The notes under the pieces were generated by a model. It saw only the letters and a program-made list of their open reading frames with translations, was not told the DNA's origin and did no database searches. Below are positions 1-6,010 of a stretch of DNA of 6,070 nt, piece after piece (within the stretch, counting starts at the first letter, position 1; every line of letters begins with the position of its first letter). Both the position numbers and the translations under genes were made by a program. Origin of the DNA: JAFMIT01 sp044341215 (GTDB taxonomy: Bacteria; Actinomycetota; Actinomycetes; S36-B12; UBA5976); NCBI GenBank assembly GCA_044341215.1, contig JBIISC010000047.1, positions 1 to 6,070 on the forward strand. Direction: 5' to 3'.

Positions 1-568
1 CACCAACACCGGCGAATACAGACACACCACCGAAGTTTTCTGCTACACGGTAAATCATTTCCTGAATCAAAACGGTTTTACCAACACCAGCACCACCGAA
101 CAAACCGATCTTTCCACCCTTTACATAAGGTGTTAAAAGGTCGATAACTTTGATACCGGTTTCGAAAACCTCAGTCTTCGATTCAAGTTGATCAAATGAA
201 GGTGCTTGACGGTGGATTCCCCAGCGCTCTTTAATGTCTAGTGATGAAGCTGGCACATCGAGTGGTTCACCCAAGGTGTTCCAAACGTGGCCCTTGGTTA
301 CGTTGCCGACAGGCACGGTGATTGCATCACCGGTGTCGCTTACGGCAGCACCACGGGTCAGACCATCGGTTGGTTGCATGGAAATCGCACGAATCACGTT
401 GTCACCAATGTGTTGTGCAACTTCCAAGGTCAATGTGCGGGCTACGCCAGCTACATTGATTTCAACCTTGAGTGCGTTGTACAACGCAGGCATTGACTCG
501 GCTGGAAATTCAACGTCAACAACGGGTCCGGTGACTCGTGATACGCGACCAGTGCTTTTAGCGGTCAT
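1..568 (-). CDS. atpD: F1Fo-ATP synthase subunit beta, 5' part (cut by window edge)
   Basis: This is the catalytic subunit of the F1 head, where ADP and phosphate become ATP as gamma rotates; three copies alternate with alpha. Translating from the ATG at 568 gives 189 codons with no stop, running off the left edge. Residues 1-80 form the N-terminal beta-barrel domain, opening with MTAKSTGRVSRVTGPVVDVE. The nucleotide-binding domain follows, with the Walker A loop GGAGVGKT at residues 158-165 (K164, T165). The last readable residues are VFAGVG. The single remaining base (G on the coding strand) is consistent with the catalytic Glu of the GER motif coming next. The start is supported by AAAGGA 7 nt upstream, which overlaps the atpG stop; the spacer is 11 nt. 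The remaining 60% or so, including the catalytic-site signature, is outside the window. Identity is essentially certain. Confidence 0.98.
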   Translation of the reverse strand, partial: MTAKSTGRVSRVTGPVVDVEFPAESMPALYNALKVEINVAGVARTLTLEVAQHIGDNVIRAISMQPTDGLTRGAAVSDTGDAITVPVGNVTKGHVWNTLGEPLDVPASSLDIKERWGIHRQAPSFDQLESKTEVFETGIKVIDLLTPYVKGGKIGLFGGAGVGKTVLIQEMIYRVAENFGGVSVFAGVG

Positions 569-575
569 TTTGTTT

Positions 576-581
576 TCCTTT
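576..581 (-). promoter_or_regulatory. Strong Shine-Dalgarno of atpD, overlapping the atpG stop
   Basis: The coding strand reads TAAAGGAAAACAAAATG: the atpG stop TAA runs directly into AAAGGA, which lies 7 nt before the atpD ATG. This fixes the atpD start. It also means ribosomes finishing atpG are placed on the atpD initiation site, so translational coupling is plausible (inference). Confidence 0.75.
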
Positions 582-1476
582 ACTTCGCTGACGCTAGCGC
601 ATCTGCGCCACCGACGATTTCAGAGATTTCTTGGGTAATTTCTGCCTGTCGAGCCTGGTTGGCCAAACGGGTAAGTGTCTTGATTAGTTCTTCTGCGTTG
701 TCCGTTGCAGATTTCATTGCACGACGGCGAGCGGCATGTTCTGAAGCTGCAGACAAGAGCAGTGCGTTCCAAACCACATTTGTGATGTATTGCGGTAGTA
801 ATGAATCAAGCACATCAGCTGCACCTGGTTCAAAATCGTAAAGTGGGATTGCAGCCCCATGTTCTGCTTCGGTCTTTATTTCAATTTCTAGTGGCAACAA
901 ACGCTTTGCTACTGGATTTTGTGTGACCATGTTTTCGAATTGGGTGTAAACCAAGTGAATTTCATCAACTCCACCTTCTTCAAGTGGTGTGTTGAATGAT
1001 TTTAGAAGTGAATCAGCGATCTTGCGTGCATCTTCATATGTTGGCTGATCGGTAAATCCACTCCAAGAATCTGCAATCTTGCGGTCGCGGAATTTGTAGA
1101 AAGAAATACCTTTACGGCCAACAAGGAATGCAAGCGGTTCTACTTTGGCTTCGCGCAGGTAACTATTAACACCTTCAGCTTCTCGAATTGCATTTGAAGA
1201 ATAGCCACCAGCCAAACCACGGTCGGCAGTGATTAAACAAACAGCTGCTCGATTGCGGGATTCAGGATGAGAAGTCAATGGATGCGAAGTCGTGGAGTTT
1301 GAAGCAGCAGCAGATACAGCAGCCACAAGCGCTTTTGTGTATGGCAAAGATGCAGCAACGCGTTGCTGTGCCTTCACAATACGTGAAGACGCAATCAACT
1401 CCATTGCCTTTGTAATCTTCTTGGTTGCCTTTACGGACTTAATTCGTCCGCGGTAAACCCGAAGCTGCGCACCCAT
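580..1476 (-). CDS. atpG: F1Fo-ATP synthase subunit gamma (central rotor shaft)
   Basis: Gamma is the asymmetric shaft inside the alpha3-beta3 head; it transmits c-ring rotation to the catalytic sites. The protein has 298 residues, close to the usual 285-305. The N-terminal helix (about residues 2-55) carries the conserved RVYRGRIKSV...KITKAMELIASSR pattern. The central Rossmann-like domain contains DRGLAGGYSSN at 85-95, the family's DRGLCG site with Ala in place of Cys. The C-terminal helix ends in the family signature ITQEISEIVGGADAL (280-294), which pairs with the N-terminal helix as the coiled-coil shaft. The region around residues 162-172 is short and lacks the longer acidic loop I recall from mycobacterial gamma. 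The start at 1476 lies 16 nt after the atpA stop, with only a weak AGG-type ribosome site (GATAGGTATTAGACATG). Confidence 0.98.
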   Translation of the reverse strand: MGAQLRVYRGRIKSVKATKKITKAMELIASSRIVKAQQRVAASLPYTKALVAAVSAAASNSTTSHPLTSHPESRNRAAVCLITADRGLAGGYSSNAIREAEGVNSYLREAKVEPLAFLVGRKGISFYKFRDRKIADSWSGFTDQPTYEDARKIADSLLKSFNTPLEEGGVDEIHLVYTQFENMVTQNPVAKRLLPLEIEIKTEAEHGAAIPLYDFEPGAADVLDSLLPQYITNVVWNALLLSAASEHAARRRAMKSATDNAEELIKTLTRLANQARQAEITQEISEIVGGADALASAK

Positions 1477-1492
1477 GTCTAATACCTATCGC

Positions 1493-3124
1493 TTACTTCT
1501 TGACCTTGGTGATTTTGGTTGGATCAATATCTGATGCATCAAGTGCTTCCACCGGCGCATCATTAACTAGCAAGTGACCAGCCTTTGTGGTGAAGGTCTT
1601 CTTGAAGTTAGCAATTGTCTTTTCCAAAACTACAACTGTTTCGTCACTCAAAATATTGCTACTTGCCAACTCGTCAACAGCTGCTTTTGATTCGCGATGT
1701 GCATAAGCAATGAACTCTGATTCAAATCGACGAATATCTTCGACTGGAACATCGTCCATTTGACCTGTAGTTCCAGCCCAAACCGACATAACCGCATCAG
1801 CCATTGAAAATGGGCTGTATTGAGATTGCTTTAGAAGTTCAACCAATCGTGCACCGCGATCTAATTGGGCTTTTGATGCAGCGTCAAGATCAGAACCGAA
1901 AGCAGCGAATGCTTCTAGTTCACGGAATTGCGCTAAGTCCAAACGCAAACGACCAGCAACACGCTTCATTGCTTTTGTTTGAGCCGAACCACCCACGCGA
2001 GATACTGAGATACCAACGTTGATAGCTGGGCGTACACCAGAGTTGAACAAGTCAGACTCAAGGAAGCACTGGCCATCAGTAATCGAAATTACGTTTGTTG
2101 GGATATATGCAGATACGTCATTTGCTTTGGTTTCAATGATTGGCAAACCAGTCATTGATCCCGCACCTAATTCATCTGACAACTTTGCACAACGTTCTAG
2201 CAACCGGCTGTGTAGGTAGAAAACGTCACCTGGGTATGCCTCACGACCTGGCGGACGGCGAAGCAACAGTGACACTGCACGGTAAGCCTCAGCTTGCTTT
2301 GACAGGTCGTCAAAAACAATGAGGACGTGTTGACCTTTGTACATCCAGTGCTGACCAATTGCAGAACCGGTGTAAGGGGCCAAGTATTTGAAACCAGCTG
2401 GGTCAGATGCAGGTGCTGCCACAATTGTGGTGTAAGCCATTGCACCGTTTTCTTCTAGTGCACCTTTAACAGCTGCGATGGTTGAACCCTTTTGACCAAT
2501 CGCAACGTAAATGCACTTAACCTGCTTCTTAGGATCGCCCGATTCCCAGTTAGCTTTTTGATTGATGATGGTGTCGATTGCAACTGCAGTCTTTCCAGTT
2601 TGACGGTCACCAATGATCAACTGACGCTGTCCGCGACCAATTGCTGTCATTGAGTCAATCGCTTTGATACCTGTTTGCATTGGTTCTTTAACTGGTTGGC
2701 GTTGTACAACTGTTGGTGCTTGCAATTCCAATGCGCGGAATGCTTCTTCTTTGATGTCGCCAAGACCATCAATCGGATTTCCAAGCGGGTCGACTACGCG
2801 ACCTAGGAAGCCATCGCCAACTGGCACTGAAAGAATTTCTCCAGTGCGTCGAACTGTTTGACCTTCTGCTACACCTGAGCCATCTCCAAGCAATACGACA
2901 CCGATTTCTTGGACATCAAGGTTCAACGCAAGACCGCGTAGCCCACCTTCGAATTCCAATAGTTCGTTTGTCATTGCCGAGTGGAGACCTTCAACGCGAG
3001 CAATACCGTCACCAGTTTCAAGTACACGACCAACTTCGTCGCGAGTTGTATTAGGTTGGTATGAAGCCACATTGCGCTCAATGGCGGCGCGGATTTCGTC
3101 CGGGCGGATCGAAAGCTCCGTCAT
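1493..3124 (-). CDS. atpA: F1Fo-ATP synthase subunit alpha
   Basis: Alpha is the non-catalytic nucleotide-binding subunit; three copies alternate with beta, and each donates an arginine to a neighbouring catalytic site. The protein has 543 residues. The beta-barrel domain (about 25-95) is followed by the nucleotide-binding core, with Walker A GDRQTGKT at 172-179 (K178, T179), Walker B-like HVLIVFDD at 266-273, and the alpha/beta signature PAINVGISVS at 366-375. R376 follows directly and matches the position of the alpha arginine finger. The helical C-terminal domain continues to about residue 515. A further tail of about 28 residues, ending DPTKITKVKK, makes it longer than E. coli alpha (513). 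The tail resembles the mycobacterial alpha C-terminal extension. The start at 3124 is backed by AAAGGA and a second AGGA 11 and 4 nt upstream. The spacer after atpH is 24 nt. Confidence 0.99.
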   Translation of the reverse strand: MTELSIRPDEIRAAIERNVASYQPNTTRDEVGRVLETGDGIARVEGLHSAMTNELLEFEGGLRGLALNLDVQEIGVVLLGDGSGVAEGQTVRRTGEILSVPVGDGFLGRVVDPLGNPIDGLGDIKEEAFRALELQAPTVVQRQPVKEPMQTGIKAIDSMTAIGRGQRQLIIGDRQTGKTAVAIDTIINQKANWESGDPKKQVKCIYVAIGQKGSTIAAVKGALEENGAMAYTTIVAAPASDPAGFKYLAPYTGSAIGQHWMYKGQHVLIVFDDLSKQAEAYRAVSLLLRRPPGREAYPGDVFYLHSRLLERCAKLSDELGAGSMTGLPIIETKANDVSAYIPTNVISITDGQCFLESDLFNSGVRPAINVGISVSRVGGSAQTKAMKRVAGRLRLDLAQFRELEAFAAFGSDLDAASKAQLDRGARLVELLKQSQYSPFSMADAVMSVWAGTTGQMDDVPVEDIRRFESEFIAYAHRESKAAVDELASSNILSDETVVVLEKTIANFKKTFTTKAGHLLVNDAPVEALDASDIDPTKITKVKK

Positions 3125-3148
3125 GATGTCCTACTTCCTTTTTATTTC

Positions 3149-3958
3149 TTAGCCGACGAGGGTTCGACGGGCTTGTTCAAGTCTTGTACTTACGCTGCCA
3201 TCAATCACATCATCACCGAGGCGCACAGACACGCCGCCGACGATTGATGGATCAACTACAACATTGAGGCTGACCTGTTTGCCAGCGATACGAGCAAGTA
3301 CGTTGGATAAACGTTTTTCTTGTTCGTCAGATAGGGAGATTGCCACTCGAATTTCAGCCACAATCCGATTGCGAAGACTTGCTGCCACGTCGCTCAAATT
3401 ATTTAGAGCAACATCAACACGTCTTCCACGCAAGTTTGCGGCTGTGTGTTCAAGTAATACTGCAGAACCATTTGCAGAACGGCCACCAAGCACATCGTGC
3501 ACTACCCCAGCTTTAAGTTCAGAAGAGAATGCAGGGTTAGTTAGTGCCATTTGTAATTCAGGATTCACTTCGACTGCATAACCAAATGAGAAAATGTCAT
3601 TTTCCACTCGATCTAGTTCACCATTTGTATCTGCTATAGCAAACACAATGAACGCAGCCAAACTTTCAATGCCTTCAACGAGATCATCTGCAGATGACCA
3701 GCGTGATCTAGTTGCTGCGACCACAAAATCAAGTGTGAGCGAGTTGATTTTCGAACCGAAAATGTCACGAACCAATTTTTCACGTGATTCAACTGGTTGC
3801 CCAGAATCAGCAAGTGCAACGCGAAGTGACTTATCACTTGCGAAAAGTTTGGTGACGTTCAATAGTTCTGAACCAGCTTGCGCAAAACTTGATTCACCGC
3901 GCTTTGCAGAAACCAAATTCTGCAGTGCGGTAAGTGATTCGCGACTAGATCCAAGCAT
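3149..3958 (-). CDS. atpH: F1Fo-ATP synthase subunit delta (peripheral stalk cap), long actinobacterial form
   Basis: Delta sits on top of the alpha3-beta3 head and joins it to the b subunits of the peripheral stalk, holding F1 still against rotor torque. The C-terminal part contains the delta/OSCP signature VDPSIVGGVSVRLGDDVIDG (235-254), followed by SVSTRLEQARRTL. At 269 residues it is about 90 longer than E. coli delta; this long form is usual in actinobacteria. Residues 54-110 (PVESREKLVRDIFGSKI...) and 145-170 (SSELKAGVVHDVLGG...) show similar helix-loop patterns, so an internal duplication of the N-terminal domain is possible but was not tested. The ATG at 3958 shares one base with the atpF stop (TAATG), implying termination-reinitiation. 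In mycobacteria b and delta are fused into one protein; here they are separate. Confidence 0.96.
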   Translation of the reverse strand: MLGSSRESLTALQNLVSAKRGESSFAQAGSELLNVTKLFASDKSLRVALADSGQPVESREKLVRDIFGSKINSLTLDFVVAATRSRWSSADDLVEGIESLAAFIVFAIADTNGELDRVENDIFSFGYAVEVNPELQMALTNPAFSSELKAGVVHDVLGGRSANGSAVLLEHTAANLRGRRVDVALNNLSDVAASLRNRIVAEIRVAISLSDEQEKRLSNVLARIAGKQVSLNVVVDPSIVGGVSVRLGDDVIDGSVSTRLEQARRTLVG

Positions 3959-4509
3959 TAGCGACCTGCCTCTTTTGCTTGACGTTCAAGGTCAGTGATG
4001 TATTGATCGATAACTGCACGTGCACGTGAGTCATCTTTCAAAGATTCACCAACCACCTTTGAGGCAAGTTCAAGTGCAAGAGATCCAACATCCTTTTGAA
4101 GAGTTGTAACTGCTTGAGCTTTTTCTGCTTCAATTTGATCGGCCATGCGCTTTAGAGTGGCTTGCGCCTTGTCTTCAGCTTCTTTGCGAGCGCTTTCAAC
4201 AATTACCCGCTTTTCTTCATCAGCTGCGGCCCGAATACCTGATGCTTCGGTGCGAGCTTGTGAAAGCTGATTCGTGTATTGGCTTAGAGTCTCTTGAGCC
4301 TTTTCCTGCGCTGCTTGCGCCTTGGCGAAACCACCCTCAATTTTGTCTGCACGTTCTTCTAATACTTTGTTGAAACGTGGAAGAACATACTTTGAGAACA
4401 GCACAGCCAAGATCACAAAGGAGACAGATCCCCAAAGCAAATCCGGAATCGCAGGTATCAGAATTGAGTTACTGCCTTCTGCGCTTGCTAGTAGTGCGTT
4501 GATGCCCAT
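3958..4509 (-). CDS. atpF: F1Fo-ATP synthase subunit b (peripheral stalk)
   Basis: Subunit b anchors the peripheral stalk in the membrane next to subunit a and reaches up to delta and alpha. The protein has 183 residues. One hydrophobic span lies at about residues 17-43 (LIPAIPDLLWGSVSFVILAV then LFSKYVL). A long charged Ala/Glu/Lys/Gln-rich helix follows from about 45 to 155, typical of the b dimer coiled coil, and a C-terminal part (156-183) would contact delta. The sequence LPRFNKVLEERADKIEGGF (43-61) is typical of the family. Only one b gene is visible, with no b' paralogue, so a homodimer is expected (inference). The start at 4509 has AAAGGA (4521-4526) 11 nt upstream, rather far, and no in-frame alternative start nearby. 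The spacer after atpE is 28 nt; the stop overlaps atpH by one base. Confidence 0.98.
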   Translation of the reverse strand: MGINALLASAEGSNSILIPAIPDLLWGSVSFVILAVLFSKYVLPRFNKVLEERADKIEGGFAKAQAAQEKAQETLSQYTNQLSQARTEASGIRAAADEEKRVIVESARKEAEDKAQATLKRMADQIEAEKAQAVTTLQKDVGSLALELASKVVGESLKDDSRARAVIDQYITDLERQAKEAGR

Positions 4510-4537
4510 GTGGCAATCCGTCCTTTAAAAGATCGAG

Positions 4538-4780
4538 TTAGACGAAGAGGAAGCCTGCAACGAGGCCGATTAGTGCTAGAGCTTCAGTGAACGCAATACC
4601 CAAGAACATATTGGTACGTAGAACACCAGTTGCTTCTGGCTGACGTGCGATACCTTCTAGTGCTTTACCAACCAAGATACCGATACCGATACCAGGTCCG
4701 ATTGCAGCGAGGCCATAACCGATAGCGTTTAAGTTACCGCTAACAGCTTCAGCAGCTGCGATGAGAGCGATGTTGCTCAT
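4538..4780 (-). CDS. atpE: F1Fo-ATP synthase subunit c (proton-carrying rotor ring)
   Basis: Subunit c forms the membrane rotor ring that carries protons past subunit a. The protein has 80 residues in two membrane helices. Helix 1 (about 14-40) has the glycine repeat G28-P-G30-I-G32-I-G34 used for tight ring packing. The polar loop ARQPE (45-49) faces F1. Helix 2 (about 55-80) carries the ion-binding carboxylate E66 in the context AFTEALALIG. The helix 1 position opposite E66 is I33 rather than Gln, and A67 follows the Glu rather than Ser/Thr. This fits proton coupling rather than the Na+ site seen in Ilyobacter-type rings (inference from family knowledge). It has the clearest ribosome site of the operon, AAAGGA 5 nt before the ATG, with an inverted repeat just upstream. 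Ring size cannot be read from the sequence. Confidence 0.99.
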   Translation of the reverse strand: MSNIALIAAAEAVSGNLNAIGYGLAAIGPGIGIGILVGKALEGIARQPEATGVLRTNMFLGIAFTEALALIGLVAGFLFV

Positions 4781-4785
4781 TTGTT

Positions 4786-4791
4786 TCCTTT
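4786..4791 (-). promoter_or_regulatory. Strong Shine-Dalgarno of atpE
   Basis: The coding strand reads GAAAGGAAACAAATG, with AAAGGA 5 nt from the start codon in an A-rich, probably unstructured context. It lies directly after the inverted repeat at 4798-4823. Strong initiation is expected for the subunit needed in most copies. Confidence 0.75.
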
Positions 4792-4797
4792 CGTTGT

Positions 4798-4823
4798 GAT
4801 GTTTTGTCTTTTAACAAAACATC
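4798..4823 (-). promoter_or_regulatory. Perfect inverted repeat (10-bp stem, 6-nt loop) between atpB and atpE
   Basis: On the plus strand GATGTTTTGT (4798-4807) and ACAAAACATC (4814-4823) are exact reverse complements around a 6-nt loop. In the atp mRNA this would fold 10 nt after the atpB stop and 17 nt before the atpE start, just upstream of the atpE ribosome site. No U-run follows on the coding strand, and the stem is AT-rich (3 G-C pairs), so it does not look like an intrinsic terminator. An mRNA processing, 3'-end protection or translation-enhancing role is possible (inference). Confidence 0.6.
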
Positions 4824-4833
4824 GTCTGTGTTT

Positions 4834-5646
4834 TTAGTGTTCTTCCGCCGTAGCTCCACTGATGTAGACCGCAGTCAACAAAGTGAAGATATACGCCTGG
4901 AGGAACGCGACCAGTACTTCAAATAACGTGAACGCGAAGCCCATCGCATAAGCAGCCAAGCCGAAAATTTTGAGGAAGCCTTGTCCATCAAACAACAAGG
5001 CCGAAGTCGCACTAAAGAAAAGTACGAGCAACAAGTGACCAGCCATCATGTTTGCAAGCAAACGAATGGTCAAAGTCATTGGGCGCAAAATGAATGTTGA
5101 AACAGCTTCAATTGGAGTCACCAACAAGTAAATAGGTGCTGGAACTCCTGGTGGGAACAAATTCATTTTGAAGTACTGGACCACACCGTGATGACGAATA
5201 CCTTGCACGTTGAAAATCACCCAAGAGGTAAAGGCCAAAATTAATGGAACTGCAATAACTGATGTGCCGGAAATCTGCAGGCCAGGGATCACGCCTGTGA
5301 TGTTGAAACCGAGCAACATAAAGAACAAGGTCGCCAAGTACGGTGCGTACTTGCGACCTTCATGTCCCATAACTTCTTCGGCAATGTTGATGCGAACAAA
5401 GTCGAGGGCTATCTCACCCATGTTTTGCAATTTTGCTGGCACAAAACGAGTGCGAGCAAACGCCGAAACAAAGAAGAAGACAATGACGAATGTCATCAAG
5501 ACCATGATTACATTGATGCGAGACATTTCGTAAGGAGTACCGATAAAAAGCAAACCGCCTGGAAAAAACTCTTCAGTCGAAGGGGCGTGAAAGCCGCCTT
5601 CTCCTTCAGCTCCACTTAGTGGAAGAAAGTTTCCAAGTCCAAGCAT
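4834..5646 (-). CDS. atpB: F1Fo-ATP synthase subunit a (proton channel stator)
   Basis: Subunit a forms the two proton half-channels against the c-ring. The protein has 270 residues, with an N-terminal GFHAPSTEEFF segment (18-28) of actinobacterial type and several hydrophobic helices. The essential arginine is R195 in TLTIRLLANMMAGH (191-204), matching E. coli R210. H204 occupies the place of E. coli Glu219, and E243 (TLFEVLVAFLQ, 240-250) the place of His245: the Glu/His pair is swapped, as is common outside enterobacteria. Q250 in the same helix is also conserved. The start at 5646 has only a weak ribosome site (AGGG about 10 nt upstream), which would fit one copy per enzyme. It lies 49 nt after the upstream small gene and 53 nt before atpE; both spacers contain inverted repeats. 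Confidence 0.98.
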   Translation of the reverse strand: MLGLGNFLPLSGAEGEGGFHAPSTEEFFPGGLLFIGTPYEMSRINVIMVLMTFVIVFFFVSAFARTRFVPAKLQNMGEIALDFVRINIAEEVMGHEGRKYAPYLATLFFMLLGFNITGVIPGLQISGTSVIAVPLILAFTSWVIFNVQGIRHHGVVQYFKMNLFPPGVPAPIYLLVTPIEAVSTFILRPMTLTIRLLANMMAGHLLLVLFFSATSALLFDGQGFLKIFGLAAYAMGFAFTLFEVLVAFLQAYIFTLLTAVYISGATAEEH

Positions 5647-5675
5647 TCTGGTGTGACCCTATCTGTCGCATCAGC

Positions 5676-5693
5676 ATTCAACGTTTGTTGAAT
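5676..5693 (-). promoter_or_regulatory. Inverted repeat (7-bp stem, 4-nt loop) after the AtpZ-type gene
   Basis: ATTCAAC (5676-5682) and GTTGAAT (5687-5693) are exact reverse complements with a 4-nt loop. On the transcribed strand the repeat starts 2 nt after the stop of the small gene and ends 29 nt before the atpB start. On the opposite (plus) strand it is followed by a T-run (5693-5697), so it resembles a weak intrinsic terminator only for antisense transcription. The stem is short and AT-rich, so chance is a real alternative. Confidence 0.4.
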
Positions 5694-5695
5694 TT

Positions 5696-5962
5696 TTAAT
5701 TCTTTCCGTATCTCACATATACGATGTATAGCGAGGTGATGAAACCGACAACCACACCAATTGCTGTGTAAGTGCGCGTGGTGTTTAACCACCCATCAAC
5801 AAACCATCCACCAAATCCCCAAACTGCAGGGCCGGCAACCAAGGTACTAATTGCTCCCCAAACTTGACCTTCACCGTCATTATTTTGAGGTGATTCAATT
5901 TTGGATTTTGGTATTTCAGGGGACGGTTGACGCTTACTTTCTGGTTGAAAATCGCCGCTCAT
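5696..5962 (-). CDS. atpZ: AtpZ/AtpI-family small membrane protein, first gene of the atp operon
   Basis: The protein has 88 residues. Residues 1-33 are hydrophilic and rich in Pro, Ser, Lys and Glu, probably disordered. Two membrane helices follow at about 35-55 and 65-84, joined by a short loop with D56. The core WGFGGWFVDGWLNT (48-61) resembles the small-residue plus Asp pattern of two-helix AtpZ proteins (the ATPase_gene1 family) encoded at the head of many atp operons. Relatives have been linked to c-ring assembly and to Mg2+/Ca2+ supply to the synthase; a role here is inferred from similarity and position. The start is well bounded: an in-frame TAG lies five codons upstream and no earlier start exists. 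There is no Shine-Dalgarno, and a -10-like element lies 9 nt before the ATG. Family assignment is by pattern recognition only. Confidence 0.8.
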   Translation of the reverse strand: MSGDFQPESKRQPSPEIPKSKIESPQNNDGEGQVWGAISTLVAGPAVWGFGGWFVDGWLNTTRTYTAIGVVVGFITSLYIVYVRYGKN

Positions 5963-5971
5963 CGAGGCGGA

Positions 5972-5977
5972 ATACTA
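5972..5977 (-). promoter_or_regulatory. Candidate -10 element of a near-leaderless atp promoter
   Basis: The coding strand has TAGTAT (TANNNT type) followed by 9 nt and then the ATG of the first gene. A start of transcription 6-7 nt after the hexamer would fall within about 3 nt of the ATG. That would explain the lack of a ribosome site; leaderless mRNAs are common in actinobacteria. No convincing TTGACA-like -35 is seen at 16-18 nt spacing. A promoter further upstream, outside the window, cannot be excluded. Confidence 0.4.
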
Positions 5978-6010
5978 ACCAATCTCCGACAATCCGCAGA
6001 CCGCGGGGTG

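Noticed and set aside
234..638. Plus-strand open frame of 134 codons
   Set aside because: It is antisense to conserved atpD and the end of atpG, has no ribosome site, and its product (many Thr, Ser, Pro, Val) is typical of a shadow of a well-conserved gene.
2197..2445. Minus-strand frame of 82 codons inside atpA in another frame
   Set aside because: atpA is intact and conserved through this region; the alternate product is low in sense and has no start context, so there is no frameshift or nested gene to claim.
3264..3998. Two plus-strand open frames (105 and 134 codons) opposite atpH
   Set aside because: They lie antisense within atpH and its edge, with Ser/Arg/Thr-rich products of the kind expected from reverse reading; no promoter or ribosome site was seen.
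5210..5619. Two overlapping plus-strand frames opposite atpB
   Set aside because: They are reverse-strand shadows of the hydrophobic a subunit, rich in Lys, Thr and Asn as expected, with no initiation signals.
5676..5700. Plus-strand intrinsic terminator (7-bp stem followed by a T-run)
   Set aside because: The stem is short and AT-rich and no plus-strand gene ends there. It is kept only as an inverted repeat of uncertain role.
5994..6006. GC-rich dyad CCGC-AGACC-GCGG near the -35 region of the first gene
   Set aside because: A 4-bp stem is too short to support an operator or hairpin without conservation data.
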